Shown: one piece after another, positions 25,070 to 32,541 of the stretch | Layout of the letters: every line of letters begins with the position of its first letter | Numbering within the stretch: position 1 is the first letter of the stretch | NCBI GenBank assembly: GCA_002477945.1 | Contig: DLLF01000001.1 | Location: forward strand, 1 to 42,315 | Direction: 5' to 3' | DNA from: Bacteroidales bacterium UBA7569 | GTDB lineage: Bacteria; Bacteroidota; Bacteroidia; Bacteroidales; Paludibacteraceae | DNA length: 42,315 bases | Program-made: the position numbers and the translations under genes | The notes under the pieces: model-generated | The model's database searches: none | What the model saw: only the letters and a program-made list of their open reading frames with translations | What the model was told of the DNA's origin: nothing

Positions 25070-26734
25070 TTATAAGAAGAACAATATCATCATCTGTCCC
25101 GTGAGGACACGCAAGAACATCGTGAGCGGATATACCGTTGAGTAGGCTACGGCGGCTCGGTCATTGCTTGTGGTCTGTGAGGTGGCGTATGCCAGGGCGG
25201 GAGGATCGGTCATGCTGCCTGCCATTAGTCCCGTAAGGGTAAAGTAGTCCAACTTTAGCCAATAGCGTCCTATCAAAGCGGCAAGTAGCAGAGGGACAAT
25301 GGTTATGAGGACACCGTAGCCGATCCATACGTAACCGCCCGACAGCAGGGTGGGGATAAAACTTTTTCCGGCACCAAAGCCTACGGCGGCAAGGAACAAA
25401 GCGATACCTATCTCGCGGATCATCAGGTTGGCACTGCTGGTAGTGTAGGTCACGATGTGCATCTTTGGACCAAAGTGCCCGAGCAGAATGGCTACAATCA
25501 GCGTCCCTCCTGCCATACCCAACTTGAAGGCTTGCGACAAACCGGGTAGGGCGATAGGTATCATACCTAATATCACGCCCAAAGCAATCCCACAGAAGAT
25601 GGCGGCTAAGTTGGGAGCGTCCAAACGTTTGGTGGAATTGCCCATATAGTTGGCTACTTTTTCCACGTCCTTTTCTTCGCCTACCACCGTCAACCGGTCA
25701 CCCAACTGCAGATACAGGTCCTTCGTAGCAAGAAGTTCAATGCCCGCACGGCGTATGCGCGTAATGGATACGTGGTAAATGGCTCGGATGTTCAATTCGC
25801 CGATGCGCTTGCCGTTAAGTGCTGAACGGGTCACCACGATATGCTTGGAAACCAAGTGCATGTTTTGCTTGCCGACTTCTGTCAGTTGGGTCTGCTCGCC
25901 CAAAAGAAGAACACTTTTCTCGTGTCCCGTGTCGGTGACTATTCTTACTGTGTCTCCGCAGTGCAGCACGGTCTCCACGTCAGGTACCTCTTCTTCGCCG
26001 TTCTGGCGCATCAGACGCGATACCACCAGATCCATATTGCACAAGTGACCTAAATCTTTGATACGTAGTCCTTCCACCTGTGGATTGTTCAGTTTGATGT
26101 TAAGGAACTCAATATCTTTCTGTATGTCCTTCTCGCTTTCCACTCTTTCCTCTTCTTTGTCCATGCGGATTTTGAATATCCAGCGTATCAGCATCATTAC
26201 GGCAATGATGCCTACAACACCCAATGGATAGGCCATTGCATAGCCGCTTGCAATGTCAGGGTTTGCCACGCCGCGTAGGTCTGTATATGCTTGCTGCGCC
26301 GCACCCAGACCTGGCGTGTTGGTTACGGCGCCGAACAAGACACCGGTCATGGTCGCTATGTCCACACCGCTCAGTATATGGATGAGAAATGCCGTCACGC
26401 AACCCGCAAAAACAATGAATGTGGCTAACAGATTCAGTTTCAGACCTCCTTTCCCGAACGAGGAAAAGAACGATGGTCCCACCTGCAAACCGATGGAATA
26501 AACGAAGAGTATCAGACCGAAATCCTTGGCGAACTGCTCCACTTGTGGATCCAACTGCATACCGAAATGAGCGAACGCTATGCCGCAAAAGAGTATCCAT
26601 GTGACACCCAGCGTGACACCTTTGATCTTCAATTTGTTGCCTAAAAAAACACCTGAGGCTATCGCCAGGGTGAGTACCAGAATAGAATGGGCAATGCCGT
26701 TGCCCGTTAACAGACTAATAAACCAATTTTCCAT
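25070..26734 (-). CDS. AspT/YidE/YbjL-type putative transporter with two RCK_C domains
   Basis: A 554-residue membrane protein of the aspartate-alanine exchanger-like family. Two Asp-Al_Ex membrane halves (about 12-180 and 380-550), each with about five segments, flank two TrkA-C/RCK_C regulatory domains (about 205-285 and 290-375). Conserved stretches are GLQVGPSFFSSFGKGGLKLNL, TNTPGLGAAQQA and GLMAGSMTDPPALAYA. The substrate is unknown; AspT itself exchanges aspartate for alanine, but most YidE-like members are uncharacterised. It begins 12 nt after the MurU-like gene, so it is probably co-transcribed with the MurNAc kinase operon. Transport of an amino acid or sugar linked to wall recycling is possible but only inferred. 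Confidence 0.88.
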   Translation of the reverse strand: MENWFISLLTGNGIAHSILVLTLAIASGVFLGNKLKIKGVTLGVTWILFCGIAFAHFGMQLDPQVEQFAKDFGLILFVYSIGLQVGPSFFSSFGKGGLKLNLLATFIVFAGCVTAFLIHILSGVDIATMTGVLFGAVTNTPGLGAAQQAYTDLRGVANPDIASGYAMAYPLGVVGIIAVMMLIRWIFKIRMDKEEERVESEKDIQKDIEFLNIKLNNPQVEGLRIKDLGHLCNMDLVVSRLMRQNGEEEVPDVETVLHCGDTVRIVTDTGHEKSVLLLGEQTQLTEVGKQNMHLVSKHIVVTRSALNGKRIGELNIRAIYHVSITRIRRAGIELLATKDLYLQLGDRLTVVGEEKDVEKVANYMGNSTKRLDAPNLAAIFCGIALGVILGMIPIALPGLSQAFKLGMAGGTLIVAILLGHFGPKMHIVTYTTSSANLMIREIGIALFLAAVGFGAGKSFIPTLLSGGYVWIGYGVLITIVPLLLAALIGRYWLKLDYFTLTGLMAGSMTDPPALAYATSQTTSNDRAAVAYSTVYPLTMFLRVLTGQMMILFFL

Positions 26735-26746
26735 TACCTTTGTTTG

Positions 26747-27484
26747 TTATTCCAACAACCTCGCAAACCGCTCGGCGGCATGCACTGCTTCCGTTTTCCC
26801 TATGTCCATCATTCGGTAGTTCTTGGGGATGTACGCACGGATAGTATGTTCTGTACAGTTCTTTACGTAAAAGTCAATAAGGGAAAAACGCTCGCCCATA
26901 CCGTCCATATACCGGAAAACATCTCCGTTCAGCACTTGCATACCGGAGAATGCCATGCGACGCAGTTCGCCTGTGTCTGCTGCTGTGCTCTCCGGACGGA
27001 CTTCCCCCGTACTCGTATTGGTCCAGCCCCGCATGCAATGGTCTTTGTCAAACAGTAAATACCGTTTTGTCTCCCGCTCCGAAACCACCACCGTCGCCAT
27101 ATCTTCCCTTTTGTGTGCCGCAATCAGATTCTTGATGTCGATATTGGATAAGATGTCCACGTTGCAGGCAATGAATGGCTCTGCACCGAAGAAATGCCGG
27201 GCGTGCAGCAGACCGCCTCCGGTCTCCAGCAGGTTGCCACGTTCGTCCGATAGTTCTATGTGCAGACCGAAGTTGTTGTTCGCTTGCAGATAGTTCGCAA
27301 TCTGTTCGGCAAAATGATGTACGTTGATAATAATGTTCCTGATCCCGGCGGCACTCAGTTTCTCTATTTGATATTGCAGAAGAGTTTTCCCGTTGAGAGG
27401 GAAAAGGGCTTTGGGGTGCGATTCCGTGAACGGGCGCAGACGTGTACCCAAGCCTGCAGCGAAGATCATTGCTTTTGTAGGCAT
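26747..27484 (-). CDS. murU: MurU-like sugar-1-phosphate nucleotidyltransferase
   Basis: A 245-residue NTP_transferase with the loop MIFAAGLGTRLRPFTESHPKAL (G11-x-G13-T14-R15, lysine in the PKxL motif), NVHHFAEQI and FIACNVDILSNID (metal-binding aspartate). Length and motifs fit MurU (MurNAc-1-phosphate uridylyltransferase, making UDP-MurNAc) as well as other sugar-1-phosphate nucleotidyltransferases. The MurU assignment rests mainly on its place 10 nt after an AmgK-like kinase gene, the same pair that forms the anabolic MurNAc recycling route in Pseudomonas. Biochemical specificity is unproven. Confidence 0.78.
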   Translation of the reverse strand: MPTKAMIFAAGLGTRLRPFTESHPKALFPLNGKTLLQYQIEKLSAAGIRNIIINVHHFAEQIANYLQANNNFGLHIELSDERGNLLETGGGLLHARHFFGAEPFIACNVDILSNIDIKNLIAAHKREDMATVVVSERETKRYLLFDKDHCMRGWTNTSTGEVRPESTAADTGELRRMAFSGMQVLNGDVFRYMDGMGERFSLIDFYVKNCTEHTIRAYIPKNYRMMDIGKTEAVHAAERFARLLE

Positions 27485-27494
27485 CTCTCTCCTC

Positions 27495-28931
27495 CTATTT
27501 TACGTCCCTTGCCGGCAAATGGTCTTCAATATTCTGTTCTCTGTGTATGAGGTGTACCTCCACGCCGAACTTCTGGTTGATGTGCTCGGCCGTCTTTTGT
27601 GCTGCATACACCGAGCGGTGCTGACCGCCTGTACAACCGAAACTGACCATCAGATTGCGGAATCCGCGGTCTATGTAGCGCTTCACGCTGGCATCCACCA
27701 AACTCTCGGCGTGTTCCAGAAACGGGATAATCTCGCCGTCCTCCTCCAAAAACTGAATGACCGGCTCGTCTAATCCTGTGAAATAGGTATAACGCTCGTA
27801 TTTTCCGGGATTGTTCACGGCGCGGCAGTCAAACACAAATCCCCCGCCGTTGCCGCTGTCATCGTTGGGTATGCCTTTCTTGTAGGAGAAACTATACACC
27901 TTCACAACCAGAGGTTTCCTCACGTTGACCTCCTTGAATTGCTTCAATTCCGTCATGTCTTGCAGCACCTCTATCAAGTACGGGTAATCTTCGCTTCCTT
28001 GTTGTAGCAGTTGCCGCAGGTTCTCGATGGCAAACGGAATGCTTTGCAGAAAGTGGGGCTTCTTCTCGAAATATCCCCTGAAACCGTAAGCACCGAGCAC
28101 TTGCAGGGTTCTGAACAGCACGAAATGCTTCAGTGTATCATAGAACTCCTCTCGGTAAAGCGGCATATAATGCTCCATCTCGTCCAAGTAAACCTCAAGC
28201 AGTTCTTTTCTCAAATCGGGATGGAAATGAGCCTTTGCCTGCCATAAGAAAGAGGCGACATCATAATATATCGGTCCTTTCCTGCCGCCTTGGAAATCTA
28301 TAAAGTACGGCTCGCCGTTGTGTACCATTACGTTTCGGCTCTGGAAGTCCCTGTACATAAAGGTATCACTGCGTTTTTGCAGCAGAATATAAGCCAACCG
28401 CTCAAACTCGTTCTCCAAACGGTCCTCCTGAAATTCCAATCCCGTCGCCTTCAGGAAACAGTACTTGAAATAGTTCAAGTCCCATTGGATACTCCTCAAG
28501 TTGAATTCGGGTTGGGGATAACACATGTTGAAGTTGAAATCCTCCGCTCCCACTACCTGGAATCGCGCCAGCGCACGCATCGTTTTTCGGAGCATTTGTT
28601 TCTCCCGCTCGCAAAATACACCGGTTTTCCTGCCCTCCGCAATAAAGTCAAACAACAAGGTGTTGCCCAGATCCTCCTGGATATAGTTCATCTTGTTGTC
28701 GGAGCAGACATACACTTCCGGCACATTCAACCCCTTTTTCTTGAAGTGGTCTGCCATATAGAGAAACGCATTGTTTTCGTCTGCAGAAGTCCCCTGCACG
28801 CCGATAACCGATTTTCCGTCTCCTGTCAACCGGAAATAACGCCGGTTGCTGCCCGAAGCCGACAACTCTGTCTGATCCTCCGCATTCTTGCCGGTATATG
28901 TCTGGAATAATTGTCTAAGCGATTGTGTCAT
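27495..28931 (-). CDS. AmgK-like anomeric sugar kinase fused to a RapZ C-terminal domain
   Basis: The start at 28931 gives 478 residues; an in-frame ATG at 28955 lies inside the predicted promoter. Residues about 1-330 are an aminoglycoside-phosphotransferase-fold kinase: GSNRRYFRL, the catalytic loop YRDFQSRNVMV (193-203, catalytic aspartate D195) and IDFQGGRKGPIYYDVASFL (metal aspartate D212), as in AmgK, which phosphorylates MurNAc and GlcNAc at C1. Residues about 341-466 match the C-terminal domain of RapZ: VYSFSYKKGIP, GGGFVFDCRAVNNPG, TGLDEPV and FGCTGGQHRSVYAAQ. In E. coli that domain binds GlcN6P and small RNAs; the N-terminal P-loop ATPase of RapZ is absent here. MurU and a transporter follow. 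Amino-sugar sensing by the fused domain is inference. Confidence 0.87.
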   Translation of the reverse strand: MTQSLRQLFQTYTGKNAEDQTELSASGSNRRYFRLTGDGKSVIGVQGTSADENNAFLYMADHFKKKGLNVPEVYVCSDNKMNYIQEDLGNTLLFDFIAEGRKTGVFCEREKQMLRKTMRALARFQVVGAEDFNFNMCYPQPEFNLRSIQWDLNYFKYCFLKATGLEFQEDRLENEFERLAYILLQKRSDTFMYRDFQSRNVMVHNGEPYFIDFQGGRKGPIYYDVASFLWQAKAHFHPDLRKELLEVYLDEMEHYMPLYREEFYDTLKHFVLFRTLQVLGAYGFRGYFEKKPHFLQSIPFAIENLRQLLQQGSEDYPYLIEVLQDMTELKQFKEVNVRKPLVVKVYSFSYKKGIPNDDSGNGGGFVFDCRAVNNPGKYERYTYFTGLDEPVIQFLEEDGEIIPFLEHAESLVDASVKRYIDRGFRNLMVSFGCTGGQHRSVYAAQKTAEHINQKFGVEVHLIHREQNIEDHLPARDVK

Positions 28932-28952
28932 GATTTCGTCCCAATATCTCCG

Positions 28953-28984
28953 CAAAGGTACAACAAAACTGCCGCCTGCACAAA
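28953..28984 (-). promoter_or_regulatory. Bacteroidetes-type promoter of the AmgK-RapZ operon
   Basis: On the minus strand TTTG (28984-28981), a 20-nt spacer and TACCTTTG (28960-28953) match the consensus fully. Initiation would be near 28946, leaving a leader of only about 15 nt before the ATG at 28931. The -33 element touches the end of glyA. Confidence 0.82.
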
Positions 28985-28986
28985 TC

Positions 28987-30267
28987 TTACCAGGCGAACA
29001 ATGGATATGCCCTCATCTTTTTGTTTACCTCTTCCCGCACGCTTTCTATCGTGTGAATATCGTCTGTTTTGCGTAGCACGGTGTCTATCAGTTCCACTAT
29101 CATCGGCATATCGTCCTCTTTTAGTCCGCGTGTCGTGACGGCAGGTGTGCCAAACCGTAAACCCGATGTCTGGAACGGACTGCGGCTGTCAAAGGGTACC
29201 ATGTTCTTGTTGGTTGTAATATCAGCCTCTACCAACGCTTTTTCTGCCGCTTTGCCCGTCAGATCGGGGAATTTTGTGCGCAAGTCAATCAGCATGCAGT
29301 GATTGTCCGTTCCGCCCGATATAACCTTGTAACCCTTGTCTGTAAACGCTTTCGCCATGACGGCGGCGTTGCGTTTCACTTGTTCCTGGTAGATCTTGTA
29401 CTCAGGTTGCAATGCCTCATGAAAGGCTACTGCTTTTGCCGCAATCACGTGCTCCAATGGTCCTCCCTGCGTTCCTGGGAACACGGCGGAATCCAATAGG
29501 GCGGACATCATTTTTATCTCCCCCTTTGGCGTGGTTTTCCCCCACGGATTGGGGAAATCTTTGCCCATCAAAATAACCCCTCCTCGCGGTCCGCGCAGGG
29601 TCTTGTGAGTCGTTGAAGTCACGATGTGCGCATACTTGACGGGGTTTTTTAGCAACCCTGCCGCTATCAGTCCCGCAGGGTGAGCCATGTCCACCATGAA
29701 TATCGCGCCGGTTTCGTCCGCCACTTTCCGTATCCTTTCGTAATCCCATTCCCGCGAATAAGCCGACGCACCCGCAATAATCAGTTTCGGTCGTTCTGCC
29801 CGTGCCACCTGTTCCAACTGGTCATAGTCCACGCGACCGTCCTCTTCCCGTACGTTATACTCTAACGCATGAAACATCAAGCCCGAGAAATTCACGGGCG
29901 AACCATGGCTCAAGTGTCCCCCGTGACTAAGATTCAGACCCAGAAACTTGTCCCCCGGCTGCAGACAAGCCATAAATACGGCCATGTTTGCTTGCGCACC
30001 TGAGTGGGGTTGCACGTTGGCCCATTCAGCCCCATAGAGAGCCTTCAGCCGGCTGATAGCCAGATTCTCGCTTTCGTCCACAATCTGGCAACCTCCGTAA
30101 TAGCGCTTTCCCGGGTAACCTTCGGCATATTTGTTGGTCAGTACCGACCCCATTGCTTCCATCACTTCGTTGCTTACAAAGTTCTCAGAAGCAATCAGTT
30201 CAATACCTTTCTGTTGTCTCTCTCTCTCCCGACGGATAATGTCGAAAATGGTAGTGTCTTGTGTCAT
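28987..30267 (-). CDS. glyA: Serine hydroxymethyltransferase GlyA
   Basis: The start at 30267 (MTQDTTIFDIIRRERERQ) gives 426 residues, close to E. coli GlyA (417); the upstream in-frame ATG at 30315 lies inside the previous gene. PLP enzyme signatures are ELIASENFVS, NKYAEGYPGKRYYGG, QPHSGAQANMAV, DMAHPAGLIAAG and STTHKTLRGPRGG with the Schiff-base lysine K222. It converts serine and tetrahydrofolate to glycine and methylene-THF. It begins 11 nt after the flavin reductase gene and probably shares its transcript. Confidence 0.96.
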   Translation of the reverse strand: MTQDTTIFDIIRRERERQQKGIELIASENFVSNEVMEAMGSVLTNKYAEGYPGKRYYGGCQIVDESENLAISRLKALYGAEWANVQPHSGAQANMAVFMACLQPGDKFLGLNLSHGGHLSHGSPVNFSGLMFHALEYNVREEDGRVDYDQLEQVARAERPKLIIAGASAYSREWDYERIRKVADETGAIFMVDMAHPAGLIAAGLLKNPVKYAHIVTSTTHKTLRGPRGGVILMGKDFPNPWGKTTPKGEIKMMSALLDSAVFPGTQGGPLEHVIAAKAVAFHEALQPEYKIYQEQVKRNAAVMAKAFTDKGYKVISGGTDNHCMLIDLRTKFPDLTGKAAEKALVEADITTNKNMVPFDSRSPFQTSGLRFGTPAVTTRGLKEDDMPMIVELIDTVLRKTDDIHTIESVREEVNKKMRAYPLFAW

Positions 30268-30278
30268 GGCTGTTAGTA

Positions 30279-30881
30279 TTATTTGTTGTTGTTTTTCTTT
30301 TTGCGTACCGACCACCCGAACTTGCCTATCGCTTCGCCTAACCGGAAGTATTCGCCGTGGTTGTAGGCTATCAGTTTGGCTTTGGCTAAATCAAACGTAC
30401 CGGTCTCAGGGGCTATGTATGTCTCGTCGGCTTGAACGTTCACCACCTCCGCCAAAAACATGTCATGGCTTCCCAACGGAATAATTTGTTTCACTCTGCA
30501 TTCTATGTTTAGCGGCGATTCGGCAATGATAGGTGCCTTTACCACCTGTCCTGCTATCGGTGTCAGATGCATTTCTTTGAACTTGTTGAAGTCCTTCCCG
30601 CTTTTCACGCCGCACCAGTCCGTGGCTTTGGCAAGAGCCTCGTTTGTCAGGTTGATCACAAACTCGCCCGTCTCTTTGATGATAGGGTAGGAGTGTCTTT
30701 CCGGACGAACCGATATGTAGCACATCGCGGGATTGGTACATGTTGTCCCTACCCAACTCACGGTCAGTATGTTGTAATTATCTTCGTTGTCGCCGCACGA
30801 TACCATAACGGCAGGCAAAGGGTATATCAATGTCCCTGGTTTCCATTGCACTTTCTTGTGCTTGCTTTCCTGTCTGTCCAT
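30279..30881 (-). CDS. Flavin reductase-like domain protein
   Basis: The start at 30881 (MDRQESKHKKVQWKPGTLIY) gives 200 residues; an upstream reading from 30971 lies at the predicted promoter. The split-barrel FMN-binding fold is indicated by PLPAVMVSCGDNEDNYNILTVSWVGTTCTNPAMCYISVRPERHS and GEFVINLTN, then DWCGVKSGKDFNKF and FLAEVVNVQAD. Bacteroidetes relatives are usually called flavin reductase family; the exact reaction is not known. The C-terminus is basic (RKKKNNNK). glyA follows 11 nt later. Confidence 0.87.
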   Translation of the reverse strand: MDRQESKHKKVQWKPGTLIYPLPAVMVSCGDNEDNYNILTVSWVGTTCTNPAMCYISVRPERHSYPIIKETGEFVINLTNEALAKATDWCGVKSGKDFNKFKEMHLTPIAGQVVKAPIIAESPLNIECRVKQIIPLGSHDMFLAEVVNVQADETYIAPETGTFDLAKAKLIAYNHGEYFRLGEAIGKFGWSVRKKKNNNK

Positions 30882-30972
30882 TGTAAAGTCTTTTGTTCTT
30901 GTTTCTGCCGGTGTCAGGCTGTTCACGCAATGCGGTGATTCGCCTCTGCCGTTCTTCAAACGGTTCTGCACG

Positions 30973-30980
30973 CAAAGATA
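30973..30980 (-). promoter_or_regulatory. -7 element for the flavin reductase-glyA unit
   Basis: TATCTTTG (minus strand, 30980-30973) matches TAnnTTTG. A TATTG near 31005-31001 lies about 20 nt upstream as a weak -33. Initiation near 30966 gives a leader of about 85 nt. Confidence 0.62.
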
Positions 30981-31070
30981 ATGTTTTTATCTGTCAAATA
31001 CAATACGCCTGCCTGCAATCCATGGCAACCGCATTGAAAACATATCGAAACGGTATGGAACTGTTCCCGT

Positions 31071-31142
31071 CCGTCCAATTGGTCTAACCTGTCCCATTTG
31101 CCAAATCTGCCCCATGAGTCCAATCAGTCCCATTCGTCTCAT
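31071..31142. repeat. Degenerate 9-bp tandem array, eight units of NNGTCCMAT
   Basis: Eight consecutive 9-nt units (ccgtccaat, tggtctaac, ctgtcccat, ttgccaaat, ctgccccat, gagtccaat, cagtcccat, tcgtctcat). The last two bases of a unit are nearly always AT and positions 4-6 are usually TCC. On the minus strand the period gives a Gly-x-x reading (GLIGLMGQI), but I see no support for translation. Shorter arrays of the same type are at 7003-7056 and 24930-24974. Confidence 0.8.
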
Positions 31143-31238
31143 CCTTCCAGCCTCCATAGAACTTCTACCCATCAGCAGAATCAGTTTGCAATCCGTATGT
31201 CAGTTCCTCCGGCATTGTGTCGCGACCCCTTCTCTTAG

Positions 31239-31277
31239 TCCCCCTCTTTGAGGGGGTGGGGAGTCTTTTCTTTGGGT
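31239..31277. repeat. Dispersed element CCCCCTCTTTGAGGGG..GGGGAGTC, copy 2
   Basis: Same arrangement and orientation as the copy at 25028-25064, ending tctttgggt. It lies in the middle of the long gap between the lipoprotein and flavin reductase genes. Confidence 0.65.
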
Positions 31278-31390
31278 CATGCAAAAGAAAGAAGTAGGCA
31301 TAGATATATAATTAAGTGGTGAAGTGAATGGAGAGGGCTTGAATTCCGGCAGCGGGTGTCTTCTTAAATGCTATAAGTTTTGCAAAAGGT

Positions 31391-31603
31391 CTCTACGACC
31401 CCTTGTCGGAACCTGACCGACCCCTGGACGAGAGATGGAAATGAAGTCCGCAAAGCATTGTACATGGTCAAATCGTAAATGACTTGCCATCCTGGAGCAT
31501 CCCTTATCGAGACCTGAAGGAGAAACGGCAAAGCAAAATCGTACATTGTACATGGTCAAATCGTGAATAATTTGTCCCCTCAAGCCGACCTTAACGGGAG
31601 ATG
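31391..31603. repeat. Duplicated ~88-bp intergenic unit with GACCCCT-type elements
   Basis: The 21-base word at 31456-31476 (catt gtacatggtcaaatcgt) is repeated exactly at 31544-31564, 88 nt away. Each copy is preceded by a purine-rich segment (gagagatggaaatg; gaaggagaaacgg) and a CGAGACCTGA-like word. GACCCCT-type elements lie at 31391-31436 and 31574-31603. The gap 30882-31740 holds these, the 9-bp array and the copy-2 element, but no gene I can support. Confidence 0.7.
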
Positions 31604-31672
31604 AATAAGACAGGATAAAGGAAATGCCAGTAAATGGCTTTGTAGGTATTGGATTTCATGGAAGTTTCCTGT

Positions 31673-31714
31673 AACAAAGCCCGATTCTTTCCGTGGAAAA
31701 AATCGGGCTTTGTT
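31673..31714. terminator. Terminator of the small lipoprotein gene
   Basis: A perfect 14-bp stem (31673-31686 with 31701-31714) with partial further pairing in the loop lies 26 nt beyond the lipoprotein stop codon. A/T-rich arms end in T's on the minus strand. Confidence 0.82.
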
Positions 31715-31740
31715 CCTCTAATGGAAAAGAGATTTCTCTT

Positions 31741-32244
31741 TTATCGCTTGAAAGTGGACACTACCGTATAGTCCAGACTTTCTCCGTCCATCGAAGCATC
31801 TTCATCATCGAACCGAAGTCTTAGCAAATGGTCGGAAAGAGCGGTAATCAACATCTCCGTGCTTTCACCATCCCCGTCCTTGAACGAAATATATAGGTCA
31901 TCGCCTTTCTGAACCAACTCGTAGGTTCCATTGTCCTGCTCTGTATCACTGCTGTCTCCGGCACTGACTGTGTACTGTTGAACGTACTTGCCGTCATCGG
32001 TTATTGTCAGCGTTACGATATAGGGTACCGGCTCTGTCTCAACCGCTTCTCCGTTATAGTAATAGGTATGCTCCTGTTTCTCATAGTTCATTTCTTGCCA
32101 CAATTCGCCCTTGGCATAGTATTGTTCACTCACTGCCGTCCACGTCCCTACAATAACGGATGCGGCTTTGTCCTTGTCACAACTCGTGAAGAGAATTAAG
32201 AGTGCGGTAACGGCAATACCGCATAGTTTTTTGGTGTGTATCAT
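31741..32244 (-). CDS. Small lipoprotein, lipocalin-like domain
   Basis: The start at 32244 gives 167 residues with a lipoprotein signal peptide: MIHTKKLCGIAVTALLILFTSC, lipobox cysteine at residue 22, followed by DKDKAA. The mature part has the alternating strand pattern of lipocalin-like Bacteroidales proteins: VIVGTWTAVSEQYY, PYIVTLTITDDGKYVQQY, DNGTYELVQKGDDLYISF and LLRLRFDD. The ligand and role are unknown. A further in-frame ATG at 32292 is rejected because it lies at the promoter. The gene is transcribed alone, with its own promoter and terminator. Confidence 0.75.
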   Translation of the reverse strand: MIHTKKLCGIAVTALLILFTSCDKDKAASVIVGTWTAVSEQYYAKGELWQEMNYEKQEHTYYYNGEAVETEPVPYIVTLTITDDGKYVQQYTVSAGDSSDTEQDNGTYELVQKGDDLYISFKDGDGESTEMLITALSDHLLRLRFDDEDASMDGESLDYTVVSTFKR

Positions 32245-32289
32245 AAATAAAGTGTGTTTTATAGGCAGGACAACGTGTCTCACCTGCTG

Positions 32290-32320
32290 CAAAGATAGAT
32301 AAAGTATTTTGATACTGCAA
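32290..32320 (-). promoter_or_regulatory. Bacteroidetes-type promoter of the small lipoprotein gene
   Basis: Minus-strand TTGC (32320-32317), a 19-nt spacer and TATCTTTG (32297-32290). Initiation near 32283 gives a leader of about 40 nt. Confidence 0.75.
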
Positions 32321-32541
32321 GCGGATTCTGCCGTTTTTTAAGGCAATCGCATCAAAATAATGGGGGAATGTTAATTATAATTCTGTCAGGTTACCCTGTC
32401 GATTTATCTGTCCTATTCCCTCCAATCGTTTGCCGCTCCTCGAACATCTATCAAGACGAAGATATGCAGGGAGACCGCTCTCTTTTTGACGATGCGGGAC
32501 TCTCTGCTCCCCTGCGTATCTTTGCGGTTCTTTTCTGCCGG

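Noticed and set aside
31071..31142. CRISPR array
   Set aside because: The 9-nt units are directly adjacent, with no spacers of uniform length and no cas genes in the window.
30987..31172. Minus-strand reading frame with Gly-x-x triplets (GLIGLMGQI), collagen-like
   Set aside because: The triplets arise from the 9-bp tandem array; similar arrays elsewhere do not keep the frame, and there is no promoter or start context.
32517..32524. Plus-strand TATCTTTG facing the 3' end of the 295-residue paralog as an antisense promoter
   Set aside because: No -33 element at 19-20 nt and no plus-strand gene downstream; a chance match is likely.
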